DNA of 55,062 bases from JAJTFA01 sp044351265 (GTDB lineage Bacteria; Bacteroidota; Bacteroidia; UKL13-3), in the NCBI GenBank assembly GCA_044351265.1, contig JBILGC010000009.1, forward strand, positions 1-55,062, in the 5' to 3' direction. Positions 1 to 7,118 of this stretch are shown in pieces; the first letter of the stretch is position 1; the number at the start of each line of letters is the position of its first letter. The translations under genes and the position numbers were made by a program. The notes under the pieces are model-generated. The model had not been told where the DNA came from. It made no database searches and saw only the letters and a list, made by a program, of their open reading frames with translations.

Positions 1-590
1 TACCCGCTATCTATTGTATTATTTTTAAAAACTAAGTAATCTCCTTCATTAGTAGTTTTAATTGTTTGATCTGTAATTTTATTTTTACTTATATTAACGG
101 ATACTAAGCCAGTATTATAATTTCTATGCTCTTGGTTAAAAAAATAGTCATTAAACTTTATAATACCTTCGATTGTATCATTTATGTAGTTAACTGATGC
201 TAATTCTTCCTTTTCATTATATTTTGGATAAAATCTATACAATTTAAACTCACCTTGTTTTAAACCATCGATGTAATTACCAATTAAAACTAAAAATTTA
301 TCAGTGCCCGAATTAATTATTTCTTTAACTGATACATTTGTTTCAATGAATGAATTTTCTATATCTGGAATAAAATTATTTTCGTCAAAATACTCTATTT
401 TTTTTTCTAAGACTACTTGCTCTATTCTCCCCTCTTTTTTACCGTTTTTAATTTTATTCTTTTTACCAGTTATCCCTTCGATGTATTTAATTTTCCCTGA
501 ATTAACATCGTAATAGCTGAATGTTTGACCATGCAAGAAACCATTGGAAAATAAAATGGCTAGATATAAGATCAATTTATATTTGCTCAT
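1..590 (-). CDS. Secreted protein of unknown function, cut by the left edge of the window
   Basis: An open reading frame starts with ATG at 590 and runs leftwards without a stop to position 1, giving about 196 residues of a longer protein. It begins with a classic signal peptide (MSKYKLILYLAILFSNGF, then HGQ), so the product is exported. After it comes a lysine/glutamate-rich region with the motif NGKKEGRIEQ and later IDGLKQGEFKLYRF. These resemble the NGxxxGxxxxY pattern of MORN/YwqK-type repeats, but only weakly. No family is assigned. There is no RNA gene or partner gene close upstream; the next 550 bases are non-coding. I am confident it is a real gene because of the signal peptide and the long open frame, but not of its function. 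Confidence 0.7.
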   Translation of the reverse strand, partial: MSKYKLILYLAILFSNGFLHGQTFSYYDVNSGKIKYIEGITGKKNKIKNGKKEGRIEQVVLEKKIEYFDENNFIPDIENSFIETNVSVKEIINSGTDKFLVLIGNYIDGLKQGEFKLYRFYPKYNEKEELASVNYINDTIEGIIKFNDYFFNQEHRNYNTGLVSVNISKNKITDQTIKTTNEGDYLVFKNNTIDSG

Positions 591-859
591 GTGTTTTAAT
601 TTTAAGAAGCAATATTAATAAATTCAAATTAAAATTTAAAACTCCTTTTCGGTAGTTTTCTCAATTGTATTAAACCCTTAATTGCCTAGCGACTGAAATG
701 GCATAGATTTTTACATTAATTTTACCAAAGTATCATATTGTTATTGATTTATTTTTTACATTTATATAATTAGCACTATCATTTATAAAGGCACCTAGGA
801 TCATTATCTTATGACATTTGTAACATGCAAAAAAAGATTAGCATAAATCCTCAATTCAT
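591..859. other. AT-rich intergenic stretch, no gene seen
   Basis: This is the first half of a 554-base gap between the left-edge gene and the T9SS block. I see no open frame with protein-like composition and no recognisable RNA. It presumably holds the promoter of the minus-strand gene ending at the left edge, but no convincing TTTG/TAnnTTTG pair was found. Confidence 0.4.
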
Positions 860-892
860 CCCAAAATTGGTTCGAGAATAGACCAGCTTGGG
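860..892 (+). other. Hairpin with a tRNA T-arm-like loop (possible remnant)
   Basis: CCCAA (860-864) can pair with TTGGG (888-892), and TGGT (868-871) with ACCA (882-885). The loop contains GGTTCGAG, which resembles a tRNA T-loop. The rest of a tRNA is absent. From memory, and not checked here, similar T-arm-like hairpins followed by a terminator occur at the 3' side of GIY-YIG nuclease genes in Bacteroidota. No such gene is visible upstream. Confidence 0.35.
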
Positions 893-911
893 GAGCAGCA
901 CAAAAAGATAT

Positions 912-950
912 AAGGATTATAGCTTTATACTGTAATCCTTTTCTTTTTTT
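912..950 (+). terminator. Rho-independent terminator-like hairpin
   Basis: AAGGATTA (912-919) pairs perfectly with TAATCCTT (933-940), and a T-rich run follows (941-950). No plus-strand gene ends just before it, so it appears to terminate a lost transcript or belong to the adjacent T-arm-like hairpin. Confidence 0.55.
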
Positions 951-954
951 AGTT

Positions 955-995
955 ATTACCGCTAATAGGACTCGATTAGCATGAGTTGCGGTAAT
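955..995. repeat. Nested inverted repeats in intergenic DNA
   Basis: ATTACCGC (955-962) is complementary to GCGGTAAT (988-995). Inside it, GCTAAT (961-966) is complementary to ATTAGC (975-980). The two stems share bases, so they are alternative foldings. There is no T-run, so it is not an obvious terminator. Confidence 0.4.
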
Positions 996-1088
996 ATTTT
1001 ATAGGTCTCTTAAAAGTATAGAAGCTTATTATAAAATGCTATCTGTTCAAAGATGGTATGGAAAAAACTTACCATTGAAACTGATAAA

Positions 1089-1124
1089 ATCAGAAAGAGG
1101 ACTCTTATTGCTCCCCTTTCTGAT
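1089..1124 (-). terminator. Possible terminator of the T9SS cargo block
   Basis: ATCAGAAAG (1089-1097) pairs with CTTTCTGAT (1116-1124). On the minus strand a short T-rich tract (TTTTA) follows. It lies 20 bases beyond the stop codon of the last minus-strand open frame, the expected place for the end of the transcript. The loop is large and the T-tract short, so the call is moderate. Confidence 0.45.
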
Positions 1125-1144
1125 TAATGTTGAATGAAATAGCT

Positions 1145-1882
1145 TTATTTAATAATTGAAACTTTATTCGTTGAAATCAATTTGTTGTTCCAGTCGTAAA
1201 TAGTTAAAATATACACCCCATTAGCCAGGCCGGAAATATCAATAGTTCCTGAAGTTGGTGAAACAATTGTTTGCCCGGTTATACCTGTTAACCTTGCAAT
1301 ATAATTACCAGGCTTTTCTAACTGAATATTTAACACATTTGCAGCAGGGTTAGGATATACTTTAATGTTATTTAAAATTGGTGACGACTCTGACAACCCT
1401 GTTCTGATTGAAATTTTTAAAGTGTCTGTAGTAATGTTACTGCCTACGTATAGCGTGTCGTGTTTGTTTGCAAGTAGTTGATTTAGTTTTGCAATAGAAT
1501 CCTTTGCCATCAAAAGATCTGTAGAGTCTTTAGTTACATCACTTACCGACAGCGTAACAATATTTGATGTATCAGCGCAACCAGGCTTTGATACGATAAC
1601 TCTAAAAATTTGTTTATGGTTAGCAAGGCCTATTTCATTAACTGTTAATGAATTTGTATTGACTCCTGAATATTGATTGGCATTGGGTAAACTCTGCCAT
1701 CCGCAACCTATAGGGTTTGTTTGCCATTGATAATTATAACCGGTACCTGAATAAGTTATCGATAAATTTTTATTTGTACCTTTTAAGGCTATTTGGTTAG
1801 AAGGTTGTGTTGTAATTGTGTCATTACATCCAAGATACAACGTCATAATCTCATTTTGTGTTAGTGCTCTGTTCCATACTCT
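1145..1882 (-). pseudogene. 5'-truncated T9SS cargo gene: LamG tail, Ig-like domain and sorting domain
   Basis: The longest open frame from an ATG (at 1846) gives 233 residues without a signal peptide. The frame is open 12 codons further, to the stop of the upstream gene, and those codons continue into it as VWNRALTQNEIMTLYLG. That is the typical last strand and helix of a LamG/concanavalin-like domain (pattern: IYNRALSxxEIxxLY). The rest of that domain is missing. What remains is an Ig-like segment (about residues 8-100), a linker (KDSIAKLNQLLANKHDTLYV) and a T9SS type A sorting domain (IKVYPNPAANVLNIQLE, ending NKVSIIK). Linker and sorting domain match the C-terminus of the gene at 7119-8936 very closely. 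I read this as a remnant whose 5' part was lost by recombination. A short exported product is unlikely without a signal peptide. Confidence 0.7.
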
Positions 1883-2383
1883 CTATTTTTTAAGTACTTT
1901 AAAAGAGTGCAATTGCTTGTTCTGAGAATCTGAGATAATAACAAAATAGTTTCCGGCTGCTAAATTAGCCATATCGATTTTTGTTTTATTTGATATGAGT
2001 TGGTTGTTCCAAAGTTCTTTGCCTTGTAAATCAAGTAAGTGATAAAACAAAGAAGTATTTGGTTGATTTACCGATTCAACCTCAATTATATCAGAAGTAG
2101 GATTGGGAAACACAGAAATGGTAATATCTGAAGTAATTTTTTTTACCCCAGAAGGAATAATAATGTAGGCATGTTGAACACCTTGTGATGCGCTCCCTGA
2201 GCTTCCAGATTGTGCAGAAAAGAATGTTTGACCAATGCTGAAGGATGAAGAACCCCCAGTACCATTGACATTACCACCGCCTGAATGGACAGATTGTTGA
2301 GCATAGCTGATGCTATTGATGAAAATAACAAATAATATGCATGCATGAGTTCTCAAATAATACAAAACGAATAATCTCTTCAT
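1883..2383 (-). CDS. Small T9SS-sorted secreted protein
   Basis: A 166-residue protein with an N-terminal signal peptide (cleavage probably after SISYAQ, about residue 29). A Gly/Ser-rich central part follows (SGGGNVNGTGGSSSFSIGQ, then GSASQGVQHAY). This layout occurs in many short Bacteroidota surface proteins. The last 75 residues form a T9SS type A sorting domain starting ISVFPNPTSD and ending in a basic tail (FKVLKK). It should be exported by Sec, passed across the outer membrane by T9SS and attached or released at the surface. Its function is unknown. Its TAG stop at 1883-1885 is followed in the same frame by the truncated LamG-containing remnant, so the 3' end sits exactly at a recombination boundary. 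Confidence 0.8.
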   Translation of the reverse strand: MKRLFVLYYLRTHACILFVIFINSISYAQQSVHSGGGNVNGTGGSSSFSIGQTFFSAQSGSSGSASQGVQHAYIIIPSGVKKITSDITISVFPNPTSDIIEVESVNQPNTSLFYHLLDLQGKELWNNQLISNKTKIDMANLAAGNYFVIISDSQNKQLHSFKVLKK

Positions 2384-2410
2384 ACTATAAAGTGTTTTAC
2401 TAGAAATACA

Positions 2411-2455
2411 TTATTTTAAGATAGAAACCTTATTAGTTGAAATTAATTTGCTATT
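2411..2455 (-). pseudogene. Orphan tail of a T9SS sorting domain
   Basis: Directly after and slightly overlapping the stop of the gene at 2451-3899, in another reading frame, the minus strand encodes NSKLISTNKVSILK followed by TAA. This is almost the same as the last residues of the proteins ending at 7119 (NNKLISTNKISIIK) and 1145 (NNKLISTNKVSIIK). It has no start and no upstream part, so it is a leftover 3' end of a third copy of that sorting domain. Confidence 0.75.
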
Positions 2456-3899
2456 CCTTCACAAATTTCATTCTGCTTGTTTCGCCCTCTTTTTGCAAGG
2501 AGAGAATATAGGCTCCATTTTTAAGCTCTTGTACCGGGATGCTAAAAACAGATGATGATTCTGTTATGCTAAACTCCAGTACTTTTCTTCCAAGCATATC
2601 ACTGATGATAAGGTATGAACCATGTAAGCTATGGCGATTATTCCAAACTTTCAATTGTGTTTGCACCGGGTTTGGAAATACGCTCAAACCAACTTCTGTA
2701 ATTTCATTTTTTATGCCAACACTCGACCCACTAAACTTAGCAACATATTTTTTGCCAAGCGAAACGGAGTTCTCATTAGTAAAACTACCTGCTGCATACA
2801 ATTGATTGCTAAAATCTACACAAATATCAGCAATATGGCTATTGGCGGAAAGAGCATTTCTTCCGCCTACCTCACTCCAGTTGCTGCCATTCCAAACCGC
2901 TACATAATGCTTGCCTGAGGGCCAAACAGAATCATTTGTGAAGATTCCTGCTGCATAAACGTTATTATTCTTGTCAATTTGTATAGATTGGATAGTTGCG
3001 TTTGCAGCTAAACCATTGCGACCCCCTAATTCACTCCAATTAAGGCCATTCCATTTTGCCACATAATTTTTCCCTGTTTGAGAGCTTAATCCATTAGTAA
3101 ATAATCCGGCAGCAAATACATTACCATTTTTATCTCCTGAAATTGACAATATCATTTCATTTGCTGCTAAACTATTTCTTCCCCCTAATTCACTCCAAGA
3201 ATTTCCATCCCACTTGGCAACATAGTAATTAAGTGAATCATTGTAAAATTCACCTGCCGCATAAATATTCTCCATTGTATCACAAAAAATTGAATTTATC
3301 GAGCCGTTAAATTTACTTAATCCGGGCCCACCCAGTTCAACCCATGTTGAACCATTCCATTTAGCGACATAATGATTCCCTGTTTGAGAGCGGTTTCCGT
3401 TAGTGAACATACCGGCTGCGTAAATACTTCCTGATTTACCTGCACAAATCGTTTCAATATATCCATTTGCTTTTAGGGAGTTAAAGCCTCCCAGCTCAGA
3501 CCAGGAAATCCCATCCCATTTGGCCACATAATATTTACCCGAATCATTACTAAACGCACCCCCAGCGTAAATATTCCCGTATTTATCACTGCAAAGTGCA
3601 AATATGGCATTGTTGTTTTTTGCACCTATCCCATTAACCCCGCCTAGCTCGTTCCATGTGCTCTTATTCCATTTAGCCACATAATATTTACCTGCTGATG
3701 GAGAGGCACCATTAGTAAAACTCCCGGCAGCATATATATTTCCTGCGGAATCGCTGCAAATTGCCTCTATTTTCTCATTTGCTGCTAACCCATTTTTACC
3801 ACCGAGTTCAGTCCATGTCTGTGAATATGATGGATTTGCATTGAATAAAATCAAACTAAAGATAGCAATGCATATTTTTATTGAGTCCATAATTCTCAT
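2451..3899 (-). CDS. T9SS-sorted protein with seven beta-propeller-like repeats
   Basis: A 482-residue protein. After the signal peptide (residues 1-27, ending NPSYSQ) come seven repeats of about 50-55 residues with the pattern WxELGGxNGLxAN, then DxxGNIYAAGxFTN, then YYVAKWNGS. Seven such units would suit a seven-bladed propeller, as in delta-60/SBBP-like repeat proteins of this phylum. The last 80 residues are a T9SS type A sorting domain (LSVFPNPVQTQLKVW, ending RMKFVKE). The ATG at 3899 is used; a second ATG three codons in is equally possible. The protein is expected at the cell surface or released. The ligand is unknown. Its 3' end abuts a leftover sorting-domain tail from another gene. 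Confidence 0.8.
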   Translation of the reverse strand: MRIMDSIKICIAIFSLILFNANPSYSQTWTELGGKNGLAANEKIEAICSDSAGNIYAAGSFTNGASPSAGKYYVAKWNKSTWNELGGVNGIGAKNNNAIFALCSDKYGNIYAGGAFSNDSGKYYVAKWDGISWSELGGFNSLKANGYIETICAGKSGSIYAAGMFTNGNRSQTGNHYVAKWNGSTWVELGGPGLSKFNGSINSIFCDTMENIYAAGEFYNDSLNYYVAKWDGNSWSELGGRNSLAANEMILSISGDKNGNVFAAGLFTNGLSSQTGKNYVAKWNGLNWSELGGRNGLAANATIQSIQIDKNNNVYAAGIFTNDSVWPSGKHYVAVWNGSNWSEVGGRNALSANSHIADICVDFSNQLYAAGSFTNENSVSLGKKYVAKFSGSSVGIKNEITEVGLSVFPNPVQTQLKVWNNRHSLHGSYLIISDMLGRKVLEFSITESSSVFSIPVQELKNGAYILSLQKEGETSRMKFVKE

Positions 3900-3925
3900 C
3901 TTTTATTTTTTATGATTGAATGCAG

Positions 3926-6900
3926 TTATTGCCTAATTATAATTCTTCTCTCATCAACAACTTGTCCTGATTTGTCTAACAAGTGGAGTATAAGAATGCC
4001 GTCTCCGCCACATGTTGTTAAATCAATCTCTGACTTAGCCTGACTTAAAACTTTATGATACACTTGCTGCCCAAGTGCATTGATAATTCGAATACTGAAT
4101 TCACTGTTACTCGAATAGTTCTCTAAATTTATAGTTAAGCGGTCGCTTGCCGGATTCGGGTAAATTCTTAAAGAATTTGACTCCATATTTCTGCTTAGTC
4201 CAACACTTCCAATACTAACTTCTCTAACTGCAGAGTCAGTGCAATTGAATGGATTCGATAATGTAACCTTAATATTACCCTTACCATTGCTTATCCATTG
4301 CACAGTGATTGAATTGGTTGATTGACCAGCAGTGATATTCCCGTTTGTTACAACCCAATTATAAGTATGATTTGTTTGTGGTGTAATAGTATAAACATAA
4401 GGGATATTCGTATTCAGATTAGATGTATCTCCTGCTATTGAACCAGGAGTGGGTCTTGGATGCGCGGTAACCTGAATCGGAAGTGATGTATCACTGCAAT
4501 TATTCGTATTTGTTACAACAACTCGGTATGCACCTGTTGCATTGGCTGTGTAGCTTGCATTGGTTGCACCTGTGATATTGCCGTTTGCATTGCGCCACTG
4601 GTAGATTAAGCCTATGCCTGTGTTGGCATTAATCGCTACGCTTCCGCCCTGACAGAAGGTAGTAGCTGTCGCTGCTGTTGCTGTTGCCGTTGGCAATGGA
4701 TTTACTGTTACGCTTACTGCTGTTGATGAGTCTACACATCCGTTGCTGTTCGTGACTACTACTTTGTATGCGCCTGTTGTATTAGCTGTATAGGTTGCAT
4801 TGGTTGCACCTGTGATATTACCGCTTGCATTACGCCACTGGTAGGTTAAGCCTGTGCCGGTATTTGCATTGATTAATACATTTCCGCCTTGGCAAAAGGT
4901 AGTAGCTGTTGCAGCTGTTGCTGTTGCCGTTGGAAGTGAATTTACCGTTACGCTAACGGCTGATGAGGAATCTACGCATCCGTTGCTATTGGTTACTACT
5001 ACTTTGTATGCACCTGTTGCATTGGCTGTGTAGCTTGCATTGGTCGCACCTGTGATATTACCGCTTGCATTACGCCACTGGTAGGTTAAGCCTGTGCCTG
5101 TGTTGGCATTAATCGCTACATTTCCTCCCTGGCAGAAGATAGTAGCTGTCGCTGCTATTGCTGTTGCTGTTGGCAATGGATTTACCGTTACGCTAACTGC
5201 TGATGATGAGTCTACGCATCCGTTGCTATTGGTTACTACTACTTTGTATGCACCTGTTGCATTGGCTGTGTAGCTTGCATTGGTCGCACCTGTGATATTA
5301 CCGCTTGCATTACGCCACTGGTAGGTTAAGCCTGTGCCTGTGTTGGCATTAATCGCTACACTTCCACTCAGGCAGAAGGTAGTAGCTGACGCTGCTGTTG
5401 CTGTTGCTGTTGGCAATGGGTTAATACTTACGTTAACCGAAGCTGATGTATCAACGCAGCCTTTAATATTGGTTATTACAGCCCTGTAGGCACCTGAGGT
5501 ATTTACAGTAAAACTGGAGCTAGTTGCATTTGGAATAGCGCCATTAGCATTAATCCACTGATAGGAAAATCCGGAACCCGAATTCGCGTTTAAAAGAACC
5601 GTATTCCCTTGACAAACTGATGCAGATCCTACAGGTGTCACGGTAGCAAAAGTTCCACAAATATTTTGACACCTGTTATAAATGAAACCTAATGTTACAG
5701 GATTTGCTGAAATACGGGTGTAGGTGCGATTAAATCCGCCAACGCCATTTGAAACCAAGCAGGATCTTGATGAAGTATCCGGAAAAGTTTCTGGACTTGT
5801 AGCCAAAGAGGAATCTCCATTCAGAAAAACATAATTAAAAGTAGCTGGACAAACATTATTAACTGTGGCAGAGTAAATTCCAGGGGCCCCCTGAACAGGG
5901 TTCATTCGAATAGCACCTGCCTGCCAGCTAGGACTTTGAAAATTACCCATTACATATATTTTACCCTGTGGATTAGGTGTAACGTTAGAAAGATCAACAC
6001 GGAAAGTAATTGTAGAGGGGGCAGGCTGAGGTGTACAAGTACCTGGGTTTTGAGACCCAAAGCAAGTGATTGGCAGGGTATCAGCTCTAGAAAGTGTCCA
6101 TAATCTATTCGACCCATTCTCCCAATCTGTACTTCCGTTTTTATGAAACCTGAACTTAAAGTCGAGCTGTCCGGAGTCCAACTGTATAAGTGCCTGGTAA
6201 ATATTAGTTGTTCCCAAACGTACTAATTTTACACCATTAGACCAATTCGTTAATTCATCTCTGTTTCCCGCAACTGTTACCGAATCAAAACCTCCAAAGC
6301 ATGTAGAGCTTGTCATATCAACCCTAAACAATGCATTAAATCTTGAAATAGGAGCAGTAGGGCAAAATGTACAGGAGTTAAAGCACACCCTTGGCTCTGC
6401 TTTATTTGAGTTGGCTAGCACAAGTCTGTTTCCATTAGTTGCGCATGAAGAGGGGATAGATTCCCAGCCGGTATCACCATTTTTAAATTTGTACTCGTAG
6501 CTGAAATTAATATCTAAAATGGCTATAAACTCATACAGCTTATTCCCTGTAAATAAGTTTGCCATTCTGCGCTGGCCGGATCCCCAGCTAGTGAATGAAC
6601 CGGCAATTAACACCCCATCATTTGCTATGGTCAGACCATTAAGATCAACTGAAAATCGAACAGCATATTTATTTACCGGTGCTACTCCGCCAAATAGAAC
6701 TGCCGGCAGTATGAGTGTATCGGCAGATGTTGAATCTACAAACGACCAACGGTTATTATTAGACCCTCCGTTAACCGGATGACCCACCTGCACCAGTGCT
6801 GGAACATTCTCAGAACCCGGCCAGTCATTCCCATTTATAAATTTATATTCATAAAACCGACCAGAAGGGACGTCAACCGTAACCGAATAAATACTGCCAC

Positions 6901-7096
6901 TGCCGCCATTAGACATTGGAGTAGCTGATGGCGACCAATCAGAACCGTAGCCGGCTAACGCCTGAAAATTACCTGCGATTCTTACGCCATTGCTGCTAAT
7001 GGTTTGTCCGCTCATATCAACACGGAACCTCACTTTTTTAGCAAATCCACAGAAAGTAATAAAAATTAAAATAGAAAGAGTAATTGATTTTTTCAT
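3926..7096 (-). CDS. Large T9SS-sorted protein with carbohydrate-binding-like and Ig-like repeats
   Basis: A 1056-residue exported protein. Residues 1-19 are a signal peptide. Residues 20-470 hold about four copies of a beta-sandwich unit with motifs such as VRFRVDMSGQTI, GVRIAGNFQ and FYEYKFINGNDW, typical of the starch-binding/AMPK-CBM-like E-set fold. Residues about 480-885 hold five Ig-like units, four of them near-identical (LTYQWRNASGNITGATNASY, then GAYKVVVTNSNGCVDSS). A PKD/Ig-like unit (about 890-965) and a T9SS type A sorting domain (LRIYPNPASDRLTINLE) close the protein. A surface adhesin or glycan-binding role fits the architecture but is inferred. It lies in the T9SS cargo block, 22 bases downstream of the gene at 7119-8936, and may be co-transcribed with it. 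Confidence 0.85.
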   Translation of the reverse strand: MKKSITLSILIFITFCGFAKKVRFRVDMSGQTISSNGVRIAGNFQALAGYGSDWSPSATPMSNGGSGSIYSVTVDVPSGRFYEYKFINGNDWPGSENVPALVQVGHPVNGGSNNNRWSFVDSTSADTLILPAVLFGGVAPVNKYAVRFSVDLNGLTIANDGVLIAGSFTSWGSGQRRMANLFTGNKLYEFIAILDINFSYEYKFKNGDTGWESIPSSCATNGNRLVLANSNKAEPRVCFNSCTFCPTAPISRFNALFRVDMTSSTCFGGFDSVTVAGNRDELTNWSNGVKLVRLGTTNIYQALIQLDSGQLDFKFRFHKNGSTDWENGSNRLWTLSRADTLPITCFGSQNPGTCTPQPAPSTITFRVDLSNVTPNPQGKIYVMGNFQSPSWQAGAIRMNPVQGAPGIYSATVNNVCPATFNYVFLNGDSSLATSPETFPDTSSRSCLVSNGVGGFNRTYTRISANPVTLGFIYNRCQNICGTFATVTPVGSASVCQGNTVLLNANSGSGFSYQWINANGAIPNATSSSFTVNTSGAYRAVITNIKGCVDTSASVNVSINPLPTATATAASATTFCLSGSVAINANTGTGLTYQWRNASGNITGATNASYTANATGAYKVVVTNSNGCVDSSSAVSVTVNPLPTATAIAATATIFCQGGNVAINANTGTGLTYQWRNASGNITGATNASYTANATGAYKVVVTNSNGCVDSSSAVSVTVNSLPTATATAATATTFCQGGNVLINANTGTGLTYQWRNASGNITGATNATYTANTTGAYKVVVTNSNGCVDSSTAVSVTVNPLPTATATAATATTFCQGGSVAINANTGIGLIYQWRNANGNITGATNASYTANATGAYRVVVTNTNNCSDTSLPIQVTAHPRPTPGSIAGDTSNLNTNIPYVYTITPQTNHTYNWVVTNGNITAGQSTNSITVQWISNGKGNIKVTLSNPFNCTDSAVREVSIGSVGLSRNMESNSLRIYPNPASDRLTINLENYSSNSEFSIRIINALGQQVYHKVLSQAKSEIDLTTCGGDGILILHLLDKSGQVVDERRIIIRQ
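4500..5459 (-). repeat. Four tandem 240-bp units inside the large T9SS cargo gene
   Basis: The Ig-like part of the gene at 3926-7096 has an exact 240-bp (80-codon) period. The two units centred on 4981-5100 and 5221-5340 are identical over at least 120 bases, and the others differ by a few substitutions. Such homogeneity points to recent duplication or gene conversion, and the copy number may vary between strains or be mis-assembled. Confidence 0.9.
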
Positions 7097-7118
7097 AGTT
7101 ATTATTTTTAGCAGAAAT

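Noticed and set aside
304..513. Plus-strand open frame of 69 codons near the left edge
   Set aside because: It lies antisense within the left-edge gene, which has a signal peptide and the better coding composition.
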